From positions 124,001 to 188,000 of the forward strand of contig JADFCQ010000004.1 of the NCBI GenBank assembly GCA_015223225.1: 64,000 nt of DNA, written 5' to 3'. Position numbers and translations under genes: made by a program. Below are positions 34,917-43,484 of the stretch, one piece after another (the first letter of the stretch is position 1; each line of letters starts with the position of its first letter). The stretch is from Acetobacteraceae bacterium H6797 (GTDB lineage Bacteria > Pseudomonadota > Alphaproteobacteria > Acetobacterales > Acetobacteraceae). The notes beneath the pieces are model-generated. The model worked only from the letters and a program-made list of their open reading frames with translations, did not search any database and had not been told where the DNA came from.

Positions 34917-35335
34917 TCGTCCTCGACACCAATGTCGTTTCCGAGGCGATGAAACCGGAGCCGGCTCCCGCCGTGCGCGACTGGCTGGACGAGCAAGCCG
35001 CCGAAACCCTCTATCTCTCCAGCGTCACCGTCGCGGAACTGCTGTTCGGCATCGGCGCGCTGCCGGACGGGCGGCGCAAGCAGAAGCTCGCCGCCACGCT
35101 CGACGGGATGCTCGCCCTGTTCGACGGCCGAATCCTGCCCTTCGATACCGACGCCGCCCGCCGCTATGCCGACCTTGCCGTTGCGGCGCGCAATGCTGGC
35201 AAGGGCTTTCCGACGCCGGACGGCTACATCGCGGCCATCGCCACCGCTCATGGTTTCGCGGTCGCCACTCGTGACGCCAGCGCCTTCAAGGCGGCGGGTG
35301 TCCAGATCATCGACCCTTGGGCGACCGGACATTGA
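34913..35335 (+). CDS. FitB-like PIN-domain toxin
   Basis: This 140-residue PIN domain ribonuclease has the acidic catalytic set: Asp5 (VLDTNVVSE), Glu near 42 (VTVAELLFG), Asp near 100 (TPDGYIAAIA) and Asp near 119 (TRDASAF). VapC/FitB toxins cleave tRNA or rRNA when the antitoxin is lost. Length and motif spacing look intact, so the pair is probably functional. It is translationally coupled to the antitoxin. Confidence 0.9.
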   Translation: MIVLDTNVVSEAMKPEPAPAVRDWLDEQAAETLYLSSVTVAELLFGIGALPDGRRKQKLAATLDGMLALFDGRILPFDTDAARRYADLAVAARNAGKGFPTPDGYIAAIATAHGFAVATRDASAFKAAGVQIIDPWATGH

Positions 35336-35393
35336 AATCAGGGCAGTGCCCGGTTCCGAAAAGAGAGTTAAGCGAAACAGGTTTTTGTAGAAT

Positions 35394-36172
35394 ATGGCTT
35401 CCTTAGCACCTGACGGCATTCCGATTATTATCAGTAAGCCCAAGGAACGGGTCCAAAGGTTATTCCTTCACCTGCCGGCATTTGGGCAGGCGAAAGAGGA
35501 TACGAAGCCGGTGCTCGACCATCTGGCCGAAAAGGGTTTCGTGGCAATCGGCATGGATACATGGCAGCAAGGTGAACGTGGCCATGAAAGTCGGGATCAG
35601 CTCACCGCCCGCGTGTTCGGGAATTTTTGCCGGAACATGTGGCCGATCCTTGGGCAAACCACGCTTGATGTATCTGGGCGCTTGCCGAGTTCGATCTCGC
35701 CCCGTCCGTATCTGTAAGCGGTCTATCCATGGGCGGCGATATTGCGGTCGCCGCCGCTGGCCTCGATTCCCGGATTTCCAATGTCGTTGCGGTTGGCTCA
35801 ACACCGGATTGGAAGCGGCCGGGAATGCACGATGTCATGGACGCCAGGAAACTGCTGCCCCACGGCGAACCGGACCTGTATGCGCAGTTCTTCTATGACC
35901 AGCTCGACCCTTTGACCCATCTGGATCACTATGCGCGCGGGCCTGCCCTGAACTTCATTTCGTGTGAGTTCGATAATCACATTCCTCTGGATGGAGTTAC
36001 GCGGTTCAAGGCGGCTCTTTCGGAAAAATATCCGCAGGCCGCAGAGCGGGTTTCCCTGACAGTTTTGCCGGGTTTGCGGCACTTGGATTTGCTCAATCTT
36101 GATATTTGGTGGCCGACCGCTTCGGCGCTGATAGACCGTATCGATACGGCGGCTTTGTCGCAGAAGTCCTGA
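35394..36172 (+). pseudogene. Alpha/beta hydrolase gene with one frameshift
   Basis: Two overlapping frames form one hydrolase. The first (to about 35673) has LFLHLPAFGQAKEDTKPVLD and VAIGMDTWQQGERG. A one-base loss near 35673-35676 shifts into the second frame, which reads ALAEFDLAPSVSVSGLSMGG with the nucleophile Ser in GLSMGGD, then the C-terminal part with His in GLRHLD. Neither piece alone would fold into an active enzyme. A sequencing error is the alternative to true decay. Confidence 0.75.
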
Positions 36173-36992
36173 AACCCGTAACGGACCAGCCTGCCGAGGA
36201 AAAAGTAGAGGTTTCCGCTTCGCATATCTTTGTCAACAGTGGCGGAGAACCTGCGACATGATTTGCGACGATAGATACCGTTTGATGGCGTTGCCCTTCG
36301 GGCCGGGCTTTCGGCTGCGCCGGAACCACGCCAGGGCGCGTTTCCGCCATTCGGCTTTAATCCCATAACGCAAGAGTGGCGGCGGACACTTCGCGGCAAG
36401 CCCCATCCGGCTGGCGAGGCAGTCTCACGGGGCCGGTCATGGGTCGCCACGGCAGACTCACGAGGTAGGGCTTTCCGTCCTCGGCTTCGACGGGCGGGCG
36501 GATCATCCGCTCGGCGCGGAAGTGCATGCCGCCCCGCAAGTGGTCTTCCGGCCACACCGGGCACGCCAACACCGGCGGAGATCAGACGAAGCCTCGCCCG
36601 CAAACACCCCTCTGGCATCATACGAACTGGCCTTGACGGTCAGGGCAGAAAAGACCGCAGCCAATGCAACCAGCACAGCGTCCCCGATTCCGGCGCGGCG
36701 CAGGACGGCCGCCATTTGCCGTATTCCCACAATTTCCTGAAACGGGCGCTCCATCCGCGTCCTCGATTGGCACGGTCTGACCGAAGATCGGCTTCGCCTC
36801 GCTCGTCTTCCCGCAACGCCCGTCGCCAGCTTTTTTCCGCCGCCTTCGGCTTTGCATCGCGAAGCAAAAAAGCCGTCGCCGGCCGCCTTTCACGATGTTC
36901 CAGCCCCGAGGGGTGCGGGGCCGATCGTCCCCGGTCTCACGACCACCATCGAGGTCGCAATGGCGCGGCCCGACAGGAAAAGGAATACGAGA
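36173..36992. other. 820-bp stretch without an intact gene, probably decayed
   Basis: No frame here is convincing on either strand. On the minus strand short protein-like pieces appear in different frames (for example GIKAEWRKRALAWFRR near 36320 and RGGMHFRAERMIRPPVEAED near 36500), as expected for a gene broken by indels; I do not recognise the family. A hairpin with GCTTTTTT and AAAAAAGC arms (about 36831-36880) and the DUF736 promoter region complete the stretch. Confidence 0.4.
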
Positions 36993-37310
36993 ATGGCGAC
37001 CATCGGCACCTTCACCCAGAACGAGAATGGCGCGGGCTTCACCGGCGCGGTCAAGACCCTGACCCTCAACGTCAAGGCCAAGTTCGTCCCCAGCGAGGGC
37101 GACAGCGAGCGCGGCCCCGACTTCCGCATCTTCGCCGGCGCCACCGAGTTCGGCGCGGCCTGGAAGAAGACCGCCCGCGAGACGCAGCGCGAATACCTCT
37201 CCGTCAAACTGGACGATCCGAGCTTCCCCGCACCGATCTACGCCAGCCTGGTCGAAGCCGAGGACGGACAGTCCCACAACCTCATCTGGTCCCGCCGCAA
37301 CGCCGACTAG
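36993..37310 (+). CDS. DUF736 family protein
   Basis: This 105-residue protein has the DUF736 pattern: [68 protein letters not shown]736 proteins are near-constant companions of conjugative elements of alphaproteobacteria. The function is unknown; a beta-rich single-strand-binding-like fold has been suggested. An intact ATG with AGGAATACGAG upstream supports the start. A second full copy lies at 44610 and a fragment at 30901. Confidence 0.88.
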   Translation: MATIGTFTQNENGAGFTGAVKTLTLNVKAKFVPSEGDSERGPDFRIFAGATEFGAAWKKTARETQREYLSVKLDDPSFPAPIYASLVEAEDGQSHNLIWSRRNAD

Positions 37311-37328
37311 GACCGGCTCCCCGAACTG

Positions 37329-37357
37329 CCCCGCTCAGCCGAGCGGGGCTTCTTTTT
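37329..37357 (+). terminator. Rho-independent terminator after DUF736
   Basis: CCCCGCTC and GAGCGGGG pair round a 4-nt loop and are followed by CTTCTTTTT. The classical stem plus U-run separates the DUF736 transcript from the leader repeat of DUF932. Confidence 0.9.
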
Positions 37358-37399
37358 GCTCATGTCCGCCGCCTTTCAGGAAACAAGGAGATCAGGATA

Positions 37400-37714
37400 C
37401 ACGGCTTTCCGGTTTTCAGGCTTTGCGTATCCCGATCAGATCTTCTCCCCGGCCGCCGCTTCGCTCTGGCCAGGCCGGTTGCTTGGGGGCGCTGCCCCCT
37501 GGCGCGGCACAAGGGCGGCCGGGCGGTATCCCCAGCCTTCCGCGCGGATATGTGCTCTCGCACCTTCGTCATGACTTCGATCCGCTTGTGCAGGCCGGGT
37601 GATCCCCCTCCGCCCGTCCGCCCTTGCGCCTTGCACCCCCCGGTCTCGGCGACGGCCAGGGTTGCAGCGCAGCGCTGCGCTCCAACCCAGACCCATAAGG
37701 ATCAAGATCATGAC
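37400..37714 (+). repeat. 315-bp direct repeat, right copy (leader of DUF932)
   Basis: This copy is identical to 31036-31350 except for one base (A for G in the GGCC-GGCC stretch near 37471). The 30-bp palindrome lies at 37659-37688, 21 bp before the ATG. The perfect identity of non-coding DNA suggests either a recent duplication or strong selection. Confidence 0.9.
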
Positions 37715-38555
37715 CTATCATCACCTTGCCACCCGGTTCGGCCGCAACAGCCATCAGATCAGCGGGCGCGAAGCGCTCGACAACGAGGCGCTCTATCGGC
37801 ACGTCCCGTCCATCTTCGCCGGAGAGGCCCATGACAGCCGGTCGGAGCGGTATGTCTATGTCCCTACCATCGACATCGTGGAGGGGTTGCGCCGGGAAGG
37901 ATGGTTCCCGTTCTTCGCCGTCCAGTCCGTTCCGCGCGACGGCAGCCGCCACGGCCACGCCAAGCATATGCTGCGCCTGCGCCGGGATGACGGCATCGGC
38001 AAGCCGGAGGCGGCGGAAGTCATCATCGTCAATTCGCATGACGGAACCAGCAGCTACCAGATGTTTGCCGGGATGTTGCGTTTCGTCTGCACCAACAGCC
38101 TTGTGGCGGGCGAGCGGTTTGAGGACGTGCGCGTTCCCCATAAGGGCAATATCCAGCATGACATTATCGAAGGCGTCTATACAGTCGCGGAGGACTTCCC
38201 CCGGCTGATCGACGCCAGCGAAACCATGAAGGAAATCCAGCTTGGTGAAGATGAGCGCCGCGTTCTGGCCGAGGCGAGCCTTGTCGCCCGCTATGGCGAG
38301 GAGGAAAGCCCGATCCGCCCGGATCAGATCATCCAGCCGCGCCGCCGCGAGGATGTCGGGCAAAGTCTTTGGATGACCTACAACACCATTCAGGAGAACA
38401 TGATACGCGGCGGTCTGCAGGGCCAGAAGCGCAACGCCGAAGGCCGCATCCGGCGCAGCCAGACCCGTCCCATCAACGGCATTGACCAGAATGTGACCCT
38501 CAATCGCGCGCTCTGGACGCTGGCCGAAGGCATGCAGCGCCTCAAGACCCGATGA
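37710..38555 (+). CDS. DUF932 domain-containing protein
   Basis: This 281-residue protein has the DUF932 layout (LATRFGRNSHQISGREAL, PFFAVQSVPRDG, GMLRFVCTNSLVAG, VYTVAEDFPRLID). These phage/plasmid-like proteins are carried by most Tn4371-like and related ICEs and by Mesorhizobium islands; function is unknown. The start codon lies at the end of the right leader repeat. A perfect 12-bp hairpin terminator follows the stop by 9 bp. Confidence 0.88.
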   Translation: MTYHHLATRFGRNSHQISGREALDNEALYRHVPSIFAGEAHDSRSERYVYVPTIDIVEGLRREGWFPFFAVQSVPRDGSRHGHAKHMLRLRRDDGIGKPEAAEVIIVNSHDGTSSYQMFAGMLRFVCTNSLVAGERFEDVRVPHKGNIQHDIIEGVYTVAEDFPRLIDASETMKEIQLGEDERRVLAEASLVARYGEEESPIRPDQIIQPRRREDVGQSLWMTYNTIQENMIRGGLQGQKRNAEGRIRRSQTRPINGIDQNVTLNRALWTLAEGMQRLKTR

Positions 38556-38563
38556 CCGCCAAT

Positions 38564-38591
38564 CCGTAGAGCCGGGAAACCGGCTCTACGG
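38564..38591 (+). terminator. Perfect 12-bp hairpin with GAAA tetraloop after DUF932
   Basis: CCGTAGAGCCGG-GAAA-CCGGCTCTACGG is a perfect stem closed by a GNRA tetraloop, 9 bp past the stop. A weak T-rich stretch follows (ATTTCCGCTTTTCC). The remaining 226 bp to the operator-like repeat at 38818 show no gene. Confidence 0.75.
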
Positions 38592-38817
38592 ATTTCCGCT
38601 TTTCCGACTTTCAGATTGCTCGATTTTTCGCCGATCTGGCTCAGCGGATCGGCGGCGCGGCCATGCCGGGGCACGGCCGCCGCTCGCCGGGCTGCGCCCG
38701 GCTCGCGAATCAAGGTAAGCACTGTTAAGACAAAAATAACCAAGGAATTGATCGAGTTAGCAGCATCAGTTATATCGTTGGCCTAGCTACAGTTACCTCC
38801 CGAAATCCCGCAGGCTT

Positions 38818-38852
38818 CCAATTCGGGCCTGTCCTGCGCAGCCCGAAATTGG
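38818..38852. promoter_or_regulatory. Inverted repeat before the DUF6499 gene
   Basis: CCAATTCGGGC and GCCCGAAATTGG flank 12 bp, with a one-base bulge, and end 11 bp before the start codon. It looks like an operator for the small regulator it precedes. Confidence 0.5.
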
Positions 38853-38863
38853 GAGATGACGCC

Positions 38864-39079
38864 ATGCTTAGCATCGATTGGCGTGCTCCGGCGGCCTACA
38901 AGCACACCGAGAACCTGCCCGCCGCCGGTTTCGCCTGGGAGTATCTTCGTCGCAACGAAGAGTATCGCCATGATTTTCAGGCTATTGGCCTGACCGGGCA
39001 ACCCGGCGCGAGGCAATTGGAGCGGTTCGCGCAGCGCTGGGGGTTGCGATTTCCCAAGCGACCCCGACGCATCGCCTGA
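38864..39079 (+). CDS. DUF6499 small regulator-like protein
   Basis: This 71-residue protein has the family pattern: IDWRAPAAYKHTENLPAAGF, AWEYLRRNEEYRHDF, RFAQRWGLRFPK. It is usually annotated as a transcriptional-regulator domain and is found just before DUF2285 genes on ICEs. The next gene is in another frame. That frame reads open upstream of its ATG (PPFWSPRLQPQAV), so the two may once have been, or may still be, expressed as one product. Confidence 0.75.
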   Translation: MLSIDWRAPAAYKHTENLPAAGFAWEYLRRNEEYRHDFQAIGLTGQPGARQLERFAQRWGLRFPKRPRRIA

Positions 39080-39125
39080 TCGTCAGCCCCCATTTTGGTC
39101 TCCGCGCCTTCAGCCACAGGCGGTC

Positions 39126-39647
39126 ATGCTGTCGCCTGTCGAACAGGAGGTGACAGAAACCGAGCCGCTGGTCGCTCTCGCCCATCTCGACGGTCTCGAT
39201 CTGCGCCGCGCGGCCGATGGCTGGCATGGCGTCTGGCAGGTGGGCGACATCGCGCACCAGTTCTGGTTGCCGGACGCGGTGCCCGACGCCGCCGCCTTCT
39301 ATGCCGTGACCTTGCCGATGGATTCTTTTCTGGAGCTTCGCGTCCATGCCGCGCGTCGTCTCTGGCGATCCCTCACACGGCGTCGGCCTGGCCCGCCCAT
39401 CGGCGTCCTGCCCGACCAGCTCCGGGAATGGCATATCCTGTCGCTGCGCGCGCTCGACGCCCGCCTGCGCGGTGAGAGCTACCGCGTCATCGCCGAAGTC
39501 CTGCTCGGCTTTCGCGGCACGAAGGAGGATTTTGAGGGCGATCCAGCCAAGAACAAGTCGCGCCGCCTCGTCGCCCACGGCATCAGGATGATGCGCGGTG
39601 GATATAGGCTGTTGCTGCACTATCCGGTCAAGTCACAGCAGAAGTGA
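39126..39647 (+). CDS. DUF2285 domain-containing protein
   Basis: This 173-residue protein ends with the DUF2285 pattern: HILSLRALDARLRGESYRVI, AEVLLGFRG, RLVAHGIRMMRGGYRLLLHY, a helical DNA-binding-like domain. The N-terminal half is a small beta domain. With the DUF6499 gene it forms a conserved pair next to the AlpA-repA-parA region of these ICEs. Its role may be regulatory; no experiment is known to me. Confidence 0.8.
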   Translation: MLSPVEQEVTETEPLVALAHLDGLDLRRAADGWHGVWQVGDIAHQFWLPDAVPDAAAFYAVTLPMDSFLELRVHAARRLWRSLTRRRPGPPIGVLPDQLREWHILSLRALDARLRGESYRVIAEVLLGFRGTKEDFEGDPAKNKSRRLVAHGIRMMRGGYRLLLHYPVKSQQK

Positions 39648-39687
39648 GACAGCCTGTAGGAGAGCACGGCCCGGCTCCGGCCGTCAT

Positions 39688-40428
39688 TCAGTGCATGATG
39701 AGGCCGCCATCTACGGCGTATTGGCTGCCGGTGACATAGGACGCATCGTCCGACAGAAGGAAAAGCGCGACGGCTGCCGCTTCCGCCGCCGTTCCGGCTC
39801 TGCCGAGCGGCACCTGATCCACCACGAACTGTTCAAAGCCCGATCGTGCCTCATCAGGAAGGAAGTGACGGAAATTCGTTTCGATCGGGCCGGGAACAAG
39901 AACATTCACGCGGATGCCGCGCGGGGCAAGCGCCGTCGCCCATGACCTGGCCATGGCGACAACTGCTCCCTTGGTCGCCGCATAAAGGCTCGTCGCCGCA
40001 GCACCTTCGTAGGTTGAGCTGGATGACGTGAGGACCACCGAGGCCCCTGGCGCCAGAAACTCCGAAAGCTGCGCAAGTTGAAGCATGGGGCCTCGCACAT
40101 TCGCCGCCATCATTGCGTCGAAGGATGCCGCGTCGATTTCTTCCGGTGCAGCGAGTGTCGCGAAGGCGGCATTCAGCCAAAGCCCGTTCAGTGGGAACAG
40201 CTTTCTCACGTCTGCCGCGAGTGCAAGGGCGGCCAGAGGATCGGCCGCATCGTTGCGTATGACGGTGGCCCCTTGACCCAACTCCGTTTGTGCCGCTTGC
40301 AACCTCGCTTCGTTCAACCCGGTCACGATGACCTGTCCCCCTTCGGAAATGATGCGCTTCGCCCCGGCGAGACCCATGCCGCTGCTTCCGCCCGTGACCA
40401 GCACCGTCTTTCCGTCAAAGCGACCCAT
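39688..40428 (-). CDS. Short-chain dehydrogenase/reductase (cargo)
   Basis: This SDR of about 246 residues has the NAD(P) motif TGGSSGMG (residues 13-20), NAA near 87-89, and the catalytic Ser (TSSSST), Tyr and Lys (YAATK). It ends with the usual VDGGLIM. The substrate is unknown. It lies against the backbone direction between DUF2285 and the TYDE-type gene, two genes that are normally neighbours, so it is probably inserted cargo. Confidence 0.88.
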   Translation of the reverse strand: MGRFDGKTVLVTGGSSGMGLAGAKRIISEGGQVIVTGLNEARLQAAQTELGQGATVIRNDAADPLAALALAADVRKLFPLNGLWLNAAFATLAAPEEIDAASFDAMMAANVRGPMLQLAQLSEFLAPGASVVLTSSSSTYEGAAATSLYAATKGAVVAMARSWATALAPRGIRVNVLVPGPIETNFRHFLPDEARSGFEQFVVDQVPLGRAGTAAEAAAVALFLLSDDASYVTGSQYAVDGGLIMH

Positions 40429-40512
40429 CATGTTTCCTTCTTAGCTATTGGCTCAATCCTGGCTGCCTGAATACCTCCCGTCCGCACAGCAAACGTCATA
40501 CAGAACGAACGA

Positions 40513-40806
40513 CTACGCCTTATTGGCCGCAGCCTGTTCCAATATCCGTTTGTAGCCTTCGCGCGAGAGCCATTGCGCACGTTCGAGATGGCTTTGCCAG
40601 CACCGATAGCTGCGCAATTCTTCCGCAACCGGATCGCGGTGCAGCACGATTTGCGCGACTTCCTTCCAGTCGGCGTCCTCGGCCTTGGCGTCGAGAAGCC
40701 GCAGATAGGTCACGAAATGCCGCTCGTCATAGGTGGTAATTTCGTCGCCTGTCGGCGCTACGTCATCCACATCGGGATCAAGTTCGACGGGAACCCGCAT
40801 CGTCAT
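40513..40806 (-). CDS. Small ICE protein with TYDERHFVTYLRLLDA pattern
   Basis: This 97-residue protein from ATG 40806 has GGAAAGGGG just upstream. It contains ITTYDERHFVTYLRLLDAKA, ADWKEVAQIVLHRDP, then a helix with HLERAQWLSREGYKRIL. This compact pattern recurs on ICEs of this type and is often labelled DUF2285-like. It may be DNA-binding. The upstream region is the long gap before the AlpA-like gene. Confidence 0.7.
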   Translation of the reverse strand: MTMRVPVELDPDVDDVAPTGDEITTYDERHFVTYLRLLDAKAEDADWKEVAQIVLHRDPVAEELRSYRCWQSHLERAQWLSREGYKRILEQAAANKA

Positions 40807-41272
40807 TCCCCTTTCCTCAGAAGAGTGCCTGCGGTGCGCCCCCGCAGATAAAACTCTCTGACTCCTGGTGATCGGGGAGTTCGAAACCGTCACGAAAACG
40901 GCCCCATGGCCTTTAGCTCGGAAAGCCTGTTGTATACGCCACAGGCTCCCCGACCATAGGTCAAGGAGTGTGGTGCCGTAACGGCCGGCACCAACCGTTC
41001 GTGAGGGGTTTCGACGCCCCGGAGCAGCGCGTCTGCTCTGCTTCCACCCTTAGCCGACCCGCGCGCGATTGTCTTGACATTTTCCGCGCAACGGGCGGTG
41101 AAACGCTGAAATCTCTCGCCTTTTCCGGCTGGCTATCAGCCGTCAGGGGGGTGCCGCCAGCGCATAGACGCAACTGCGGCACGCTACAGGCCGCCGATCC
41201 CTCGCCATCGTCCGCCACAGCCCGCTGTCGCTTCGACAGCCGCCTGTCTGACGAACTCCGAGGTGATCCCCC
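40807..41272. other. 466-bp gap before the AlpA-repA-parA block
   Basis: No gene is supported. It holds the divergent promoters of the small TYDE-type gene and of the alpA-like gene. Visible elements are a GGTGCCG/CGGCACC hairpin (about 40972-40992) and a TTGACA at about 41073 that could be a -35 box. I see no iterons here; the better origin candidate lies inside repA. Confidence 0.45.
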
Positions 41273-41542
41273 ATGGCCATTCGTAACCCGGACCTGCCGC
41301 CGCGCCTGCTGCGCACACAGGAAGCCGCGCGCTTCCTCGGCTTGTCCATCCGCACCCTTGAGAAGCATCGCACCTATGGCACCGGCCCGACCTACCGCAA
41401 GATCGGCGGTCGCGTCCTCTACGCCGTCCGCGATCTGGAAGCGTGGAGCGCCATCGGCACCCGCAAATCCACCCGCGACGAAAACGCCGGCACGGTCTTT
41501 CCCGCGCGTCCGCTGACGCCGCAAGAGCGGGACGAGCTGTAA
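41273..41542 (+). CDS. AlpA/MerR-like helix-turn-helix protein
   Basis: This 89-residue protein has a winged HTH near the N-terminus (LLRTQEAARFLGLSIRTLEK, GPTYRKIGGRVLYAVRDLEAW). It is excisionase- or AlpA-like. In Tn4371-like ICEs a gene of this kind stands first in the replication/partition block. It is probably a regulator or excision factor. The next gene begins directly after its stop. Confidence 0.82.
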   Translation: MAIRNPDLPPRLLRTQEAARFLGLSIRTLEKHRTYGTGPTYRKIGGRVLYAVRDLEAWSAIGTRKSTRDENAGTVFPARPLTPQERDEL

Positions 41543-42583
41543 ATGCTGCGCGACGACGATCCCAGACCCCCACAGCAGACCGAGGATAGCGAGCGCACCC
41601 GCCTGGACCCCTTCGTGGTGGCGACGGGCGACGCCACGCCGCGCGACCAGCGCGATTTGATGGAGCGGCCGTTCTTCTCGCTGGCGAAGCGGCCGCGCAC
41701 CACGCCGATCCTCTACAGGGCCGCCGATGTCGAGGTGCAGGTGTTCGCCATGCCCGAACATGGCATGGCGACGATCTGGGATGCCGATGTGCTGATCTGG
41801 GCCGCCTCGCAGATCGTGGCAGCCGAGAACATCGGCATCCCCACGTCGCGCTTCTTCCGCTTCATGCCCTATCAGCTTCTGCGCTCGATCGGGCGGGCCA
41901 CCGGCAATCGCGAATATCTACTGCTCAAGGCCGCGCTCGCGCGGCTGCAATCCACCGTCATCGCTACGACCATCCGCAACGGCAAGCATTGGCGGCGGCG
42001 GCAATTCTCATGGATCAACGAGTGGGAGGAAATGACGACGCACACCGGGCGCGTCGAGGGCATGGAGTTCGTCCTGCCCGAGTGGTTCTACAACAGCGTC
42101 ATCGACCGTTCGCTGGTCCTCACCATCGACCCGGCCTATTTCCGGCTGACTGGCGGCATCGAACGCTGGCTCTATCGCGTCGCTCGCAAGCACGCTGGAC
42201 GCCAGCCCGAGGGCTGGGCGTTCGAGGTCTCCCACCTTCACCAGAAATCCGGCAGCGCGGCGCGGCCATCCGATTTTGCGCTCGACCTGCGCAGGATCGC
42301 GGCACGTCAATCTCTGCCTGGCTACCTGCTCAAGAGCGAATGGGAGGACGGGCGCGAACTGCTGCGTTTTCTTCCCGAAAATCTATCCACAGTGCCTGTG
42401 GATAACCATGTGAATCCTATCGGGACATTAGGCGCACGCAGTATCGGGACATTAGGCGCAAATCTCGCGCCCGACTCTATAGAAGAATCTAACAAAGAAT
42501 CTAACTCTTCTTCTTTGACGCGCGCACACGCGATCCGTGGTGCCGGTGCCAGTGCCGGTTTCGCCCGACGAGGTGCGCCATGA
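41543..42583 (+). CDS. repA: Replication initiator protein RepA
   Basis: This 346-residue protein belongs to the RPA (replication initiator protein A) family of alphaproteobacterial plasmids and ICEs, with [48 protein letters not shown] and [18 protein letters not shown] as recognisable segments. It should allow autonomous theta-type replication of the excised element. The last 60 codons are low-complexity in protein terms because they contain DnaA-type boxes and direct repeats at DNA level. The 3' end overlaps parA by 4 bp. Confidence 0.9.
   Translation: MLRDDDPRPPQQTEDSERTRLDPFVVATGDATPRDQRDLMERPFFSLAKRPRTTPILYRAADVEVQVFAMPEHGMATIWDADVLIWAASQIVAAENIGIPTSRFFRFMPYQLLRSIGRATGNREYLLLKAALARLQSTVIATTIRNGKHWRRRQFSWINEWEEMTTHTGRVEGMEFVLPEWFYNSVIDRSLVLTIDPAYFRLTGGIERWLYRVARKHAGRQPEGWAFEVSHLHQKSGSAARPSDFALDLRRIAARQSLPGYLLKSEWEDGRELLRFLPENLSTVPVDNHVNPIGTLGARSIGTLGANLAPDSIEESNKESNSSSLTRAHAIRGAGASAGFARRGAP
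42384..42519. other. oriV: Candidate replication origin within the 3' end of repA
   Basis: An inverted pair of DnaA-type boxes (TATCCACA-gtgcc-TGTGGATA, 42384-42404) is followed by two 19-bp direct repeats, TATCGGGACATTAGGCGCA (42418-42436 and 42442-42460, period 24 bp), and an AT-rich stretch with repeated GAATCTAAC (42481-42519). DnaA boxes, iterons and an unwinding-like element in this order form a compact theta origin. Confidence 0.65.
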
Positions 42584-43233
42584 TCGTCGCGCTCCTCAAT
42601 CAAAAGGGCGGCGTCGGCAAGACCACGCTGGCGCTGCATCTCGCCGGAGCCTGGGCGCAGCGCGGCCAGCGTGTCATCCTGATCGACGCCGATCCGCAAG
42701 GCTCCGCGCTCGACTGGTCGCAGACACGCAGCCATGAGGGGCTGCCAAGGCTGTTCAGCACCATCGGCCTGGCCCGTGACACCTTGCATCGCGAGGCCCC
42801 GGTGCTGGCCCGTGACGCCGATCACGTCGTCATAGACGGGCCACCCCGCGTCGCCGCTCTGATGCGCTCGGCGCTGCTTGCCGCCGACCTAGTGCTGATC
42901 CCGGTGCAGCCATCCCCCTTCGACGGATGGGCCTCGGCCGAGATGCTGGCGCTTCTCAACGAAGCGCGCATCTACCGGCCAGAGCTGGCCGCCCGCTTCG
43001 TCCTCAACCGATGCGGTGCGCGCACCATCATCGCCCGCGAGACGGCCGAGACGCTGGCCGACCACGATCCGCCCTTGCTCGCCACGACCATCGGCCAGCG
43101 CGTCGTCTTCGCCGACGCTGCGCAATCCGGCCGGCTCGCATCCGAGATCGACGCCGACAGCCGGGCCACGCACGAAATCGCCGCGCTTGCCGCCGAGATC
43201 GACAGCATCGGCATCGGGAGGTCCGCGCCATGA
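42580..43233 (+). CDS. parA: ParA-like partition ATPase
   Basis: This 217-residue small ParA has the deviant Walker A KGGVGKTT at residues 9-16, Walker A-prime in [13 protein letters not shown] and Walker [10 protein letters not shown]. It lacks an N-terminal HTH, so it is of the short type that relies on a separate small partner. The partner is probably the RHH protein encoded next, with a 4-bp overlap. It should segregate the excised or replicating element. Confidence 0.92.
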   Translation: MIVALLNQKGGVGKTTLALHLAGAWAQRGQRVILIDADPQGSALDWSQTRSHEGLPRLFSTIGLARDTLHREAPVLARDADHVVIDGPPRVAALMRSALLAADLVLIPVQPSPFDGWASAEMLALLNEARIYRPELAARFVLNRCGARTIIARETAETLADHDPPLLATTIGQRVVFADAAQSGRLASEIDADSRATHEIAALAAEIDSIGIGRSAP

Positions 43234-43484
43234 CCGGACGCACCCGCAAGCCCGGCTTCGCGTCCCGGCCGGGCAATCCCGATAGCTGGATCAAGGCTGC
43301 CGACACAACGCCGACCGGCAACGCCGCTGGCGAAGCGTTCACCGCCCGCCTGACGATCGACATCACGCCCGAGCTGCGCGGCCGCATCAAGGTCGCGGCT
43401 TTCCGGCGCGGCATCACCGTCACCGACATGCTGCGCGACCTGCTCGCGCTCGAATTTCCATCCGTCGAAGGAGATCCGATATGA
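43230..43484 (+). CDS. Small ribbon-helix-helix protein, likely ParA partner
   Basis: This 84-residue protein has a basic, flexible N-terminus and a C-terminal ribbon-helix-helix-like part ([36 protein letters not shown]). The size, coupling to parA and domain order match small ParG-type centromere-binding proteins. Overlaps of 4 bp link it to both parA and the DUF2840 gene. Confidence 0.72.
   Translation: MTGRTRKPGFASRPGNPDSWIKAADTTPTGNAAGEAFTARLTIDITPELRGRIKVAAFRRGITVTDMLRDLLALEFPSVEGDPI

Noticed and set aside
37436..37711. Minus-strand frame inside the leader repeat
   Set aside because: It is present in both copies only because the DNA is duplicated; it has no start signal or domain and an Arg/Gly-rich shadow composition.
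40870..40910. GGGAGTTCGAAACC resembling a tRNA T-loop
   Set aside because: No acceptor stem or anticodon arm can be formed around it. I found no convincing tRNA gene in the window.
42418..42460. Two 19-bp direct repeats considered as a CRISPR-like start
   Set aside because: The spacer is only 5 bp and there are two units; iterons of an origin explain them better. No CRISPR array or cas gene is present.
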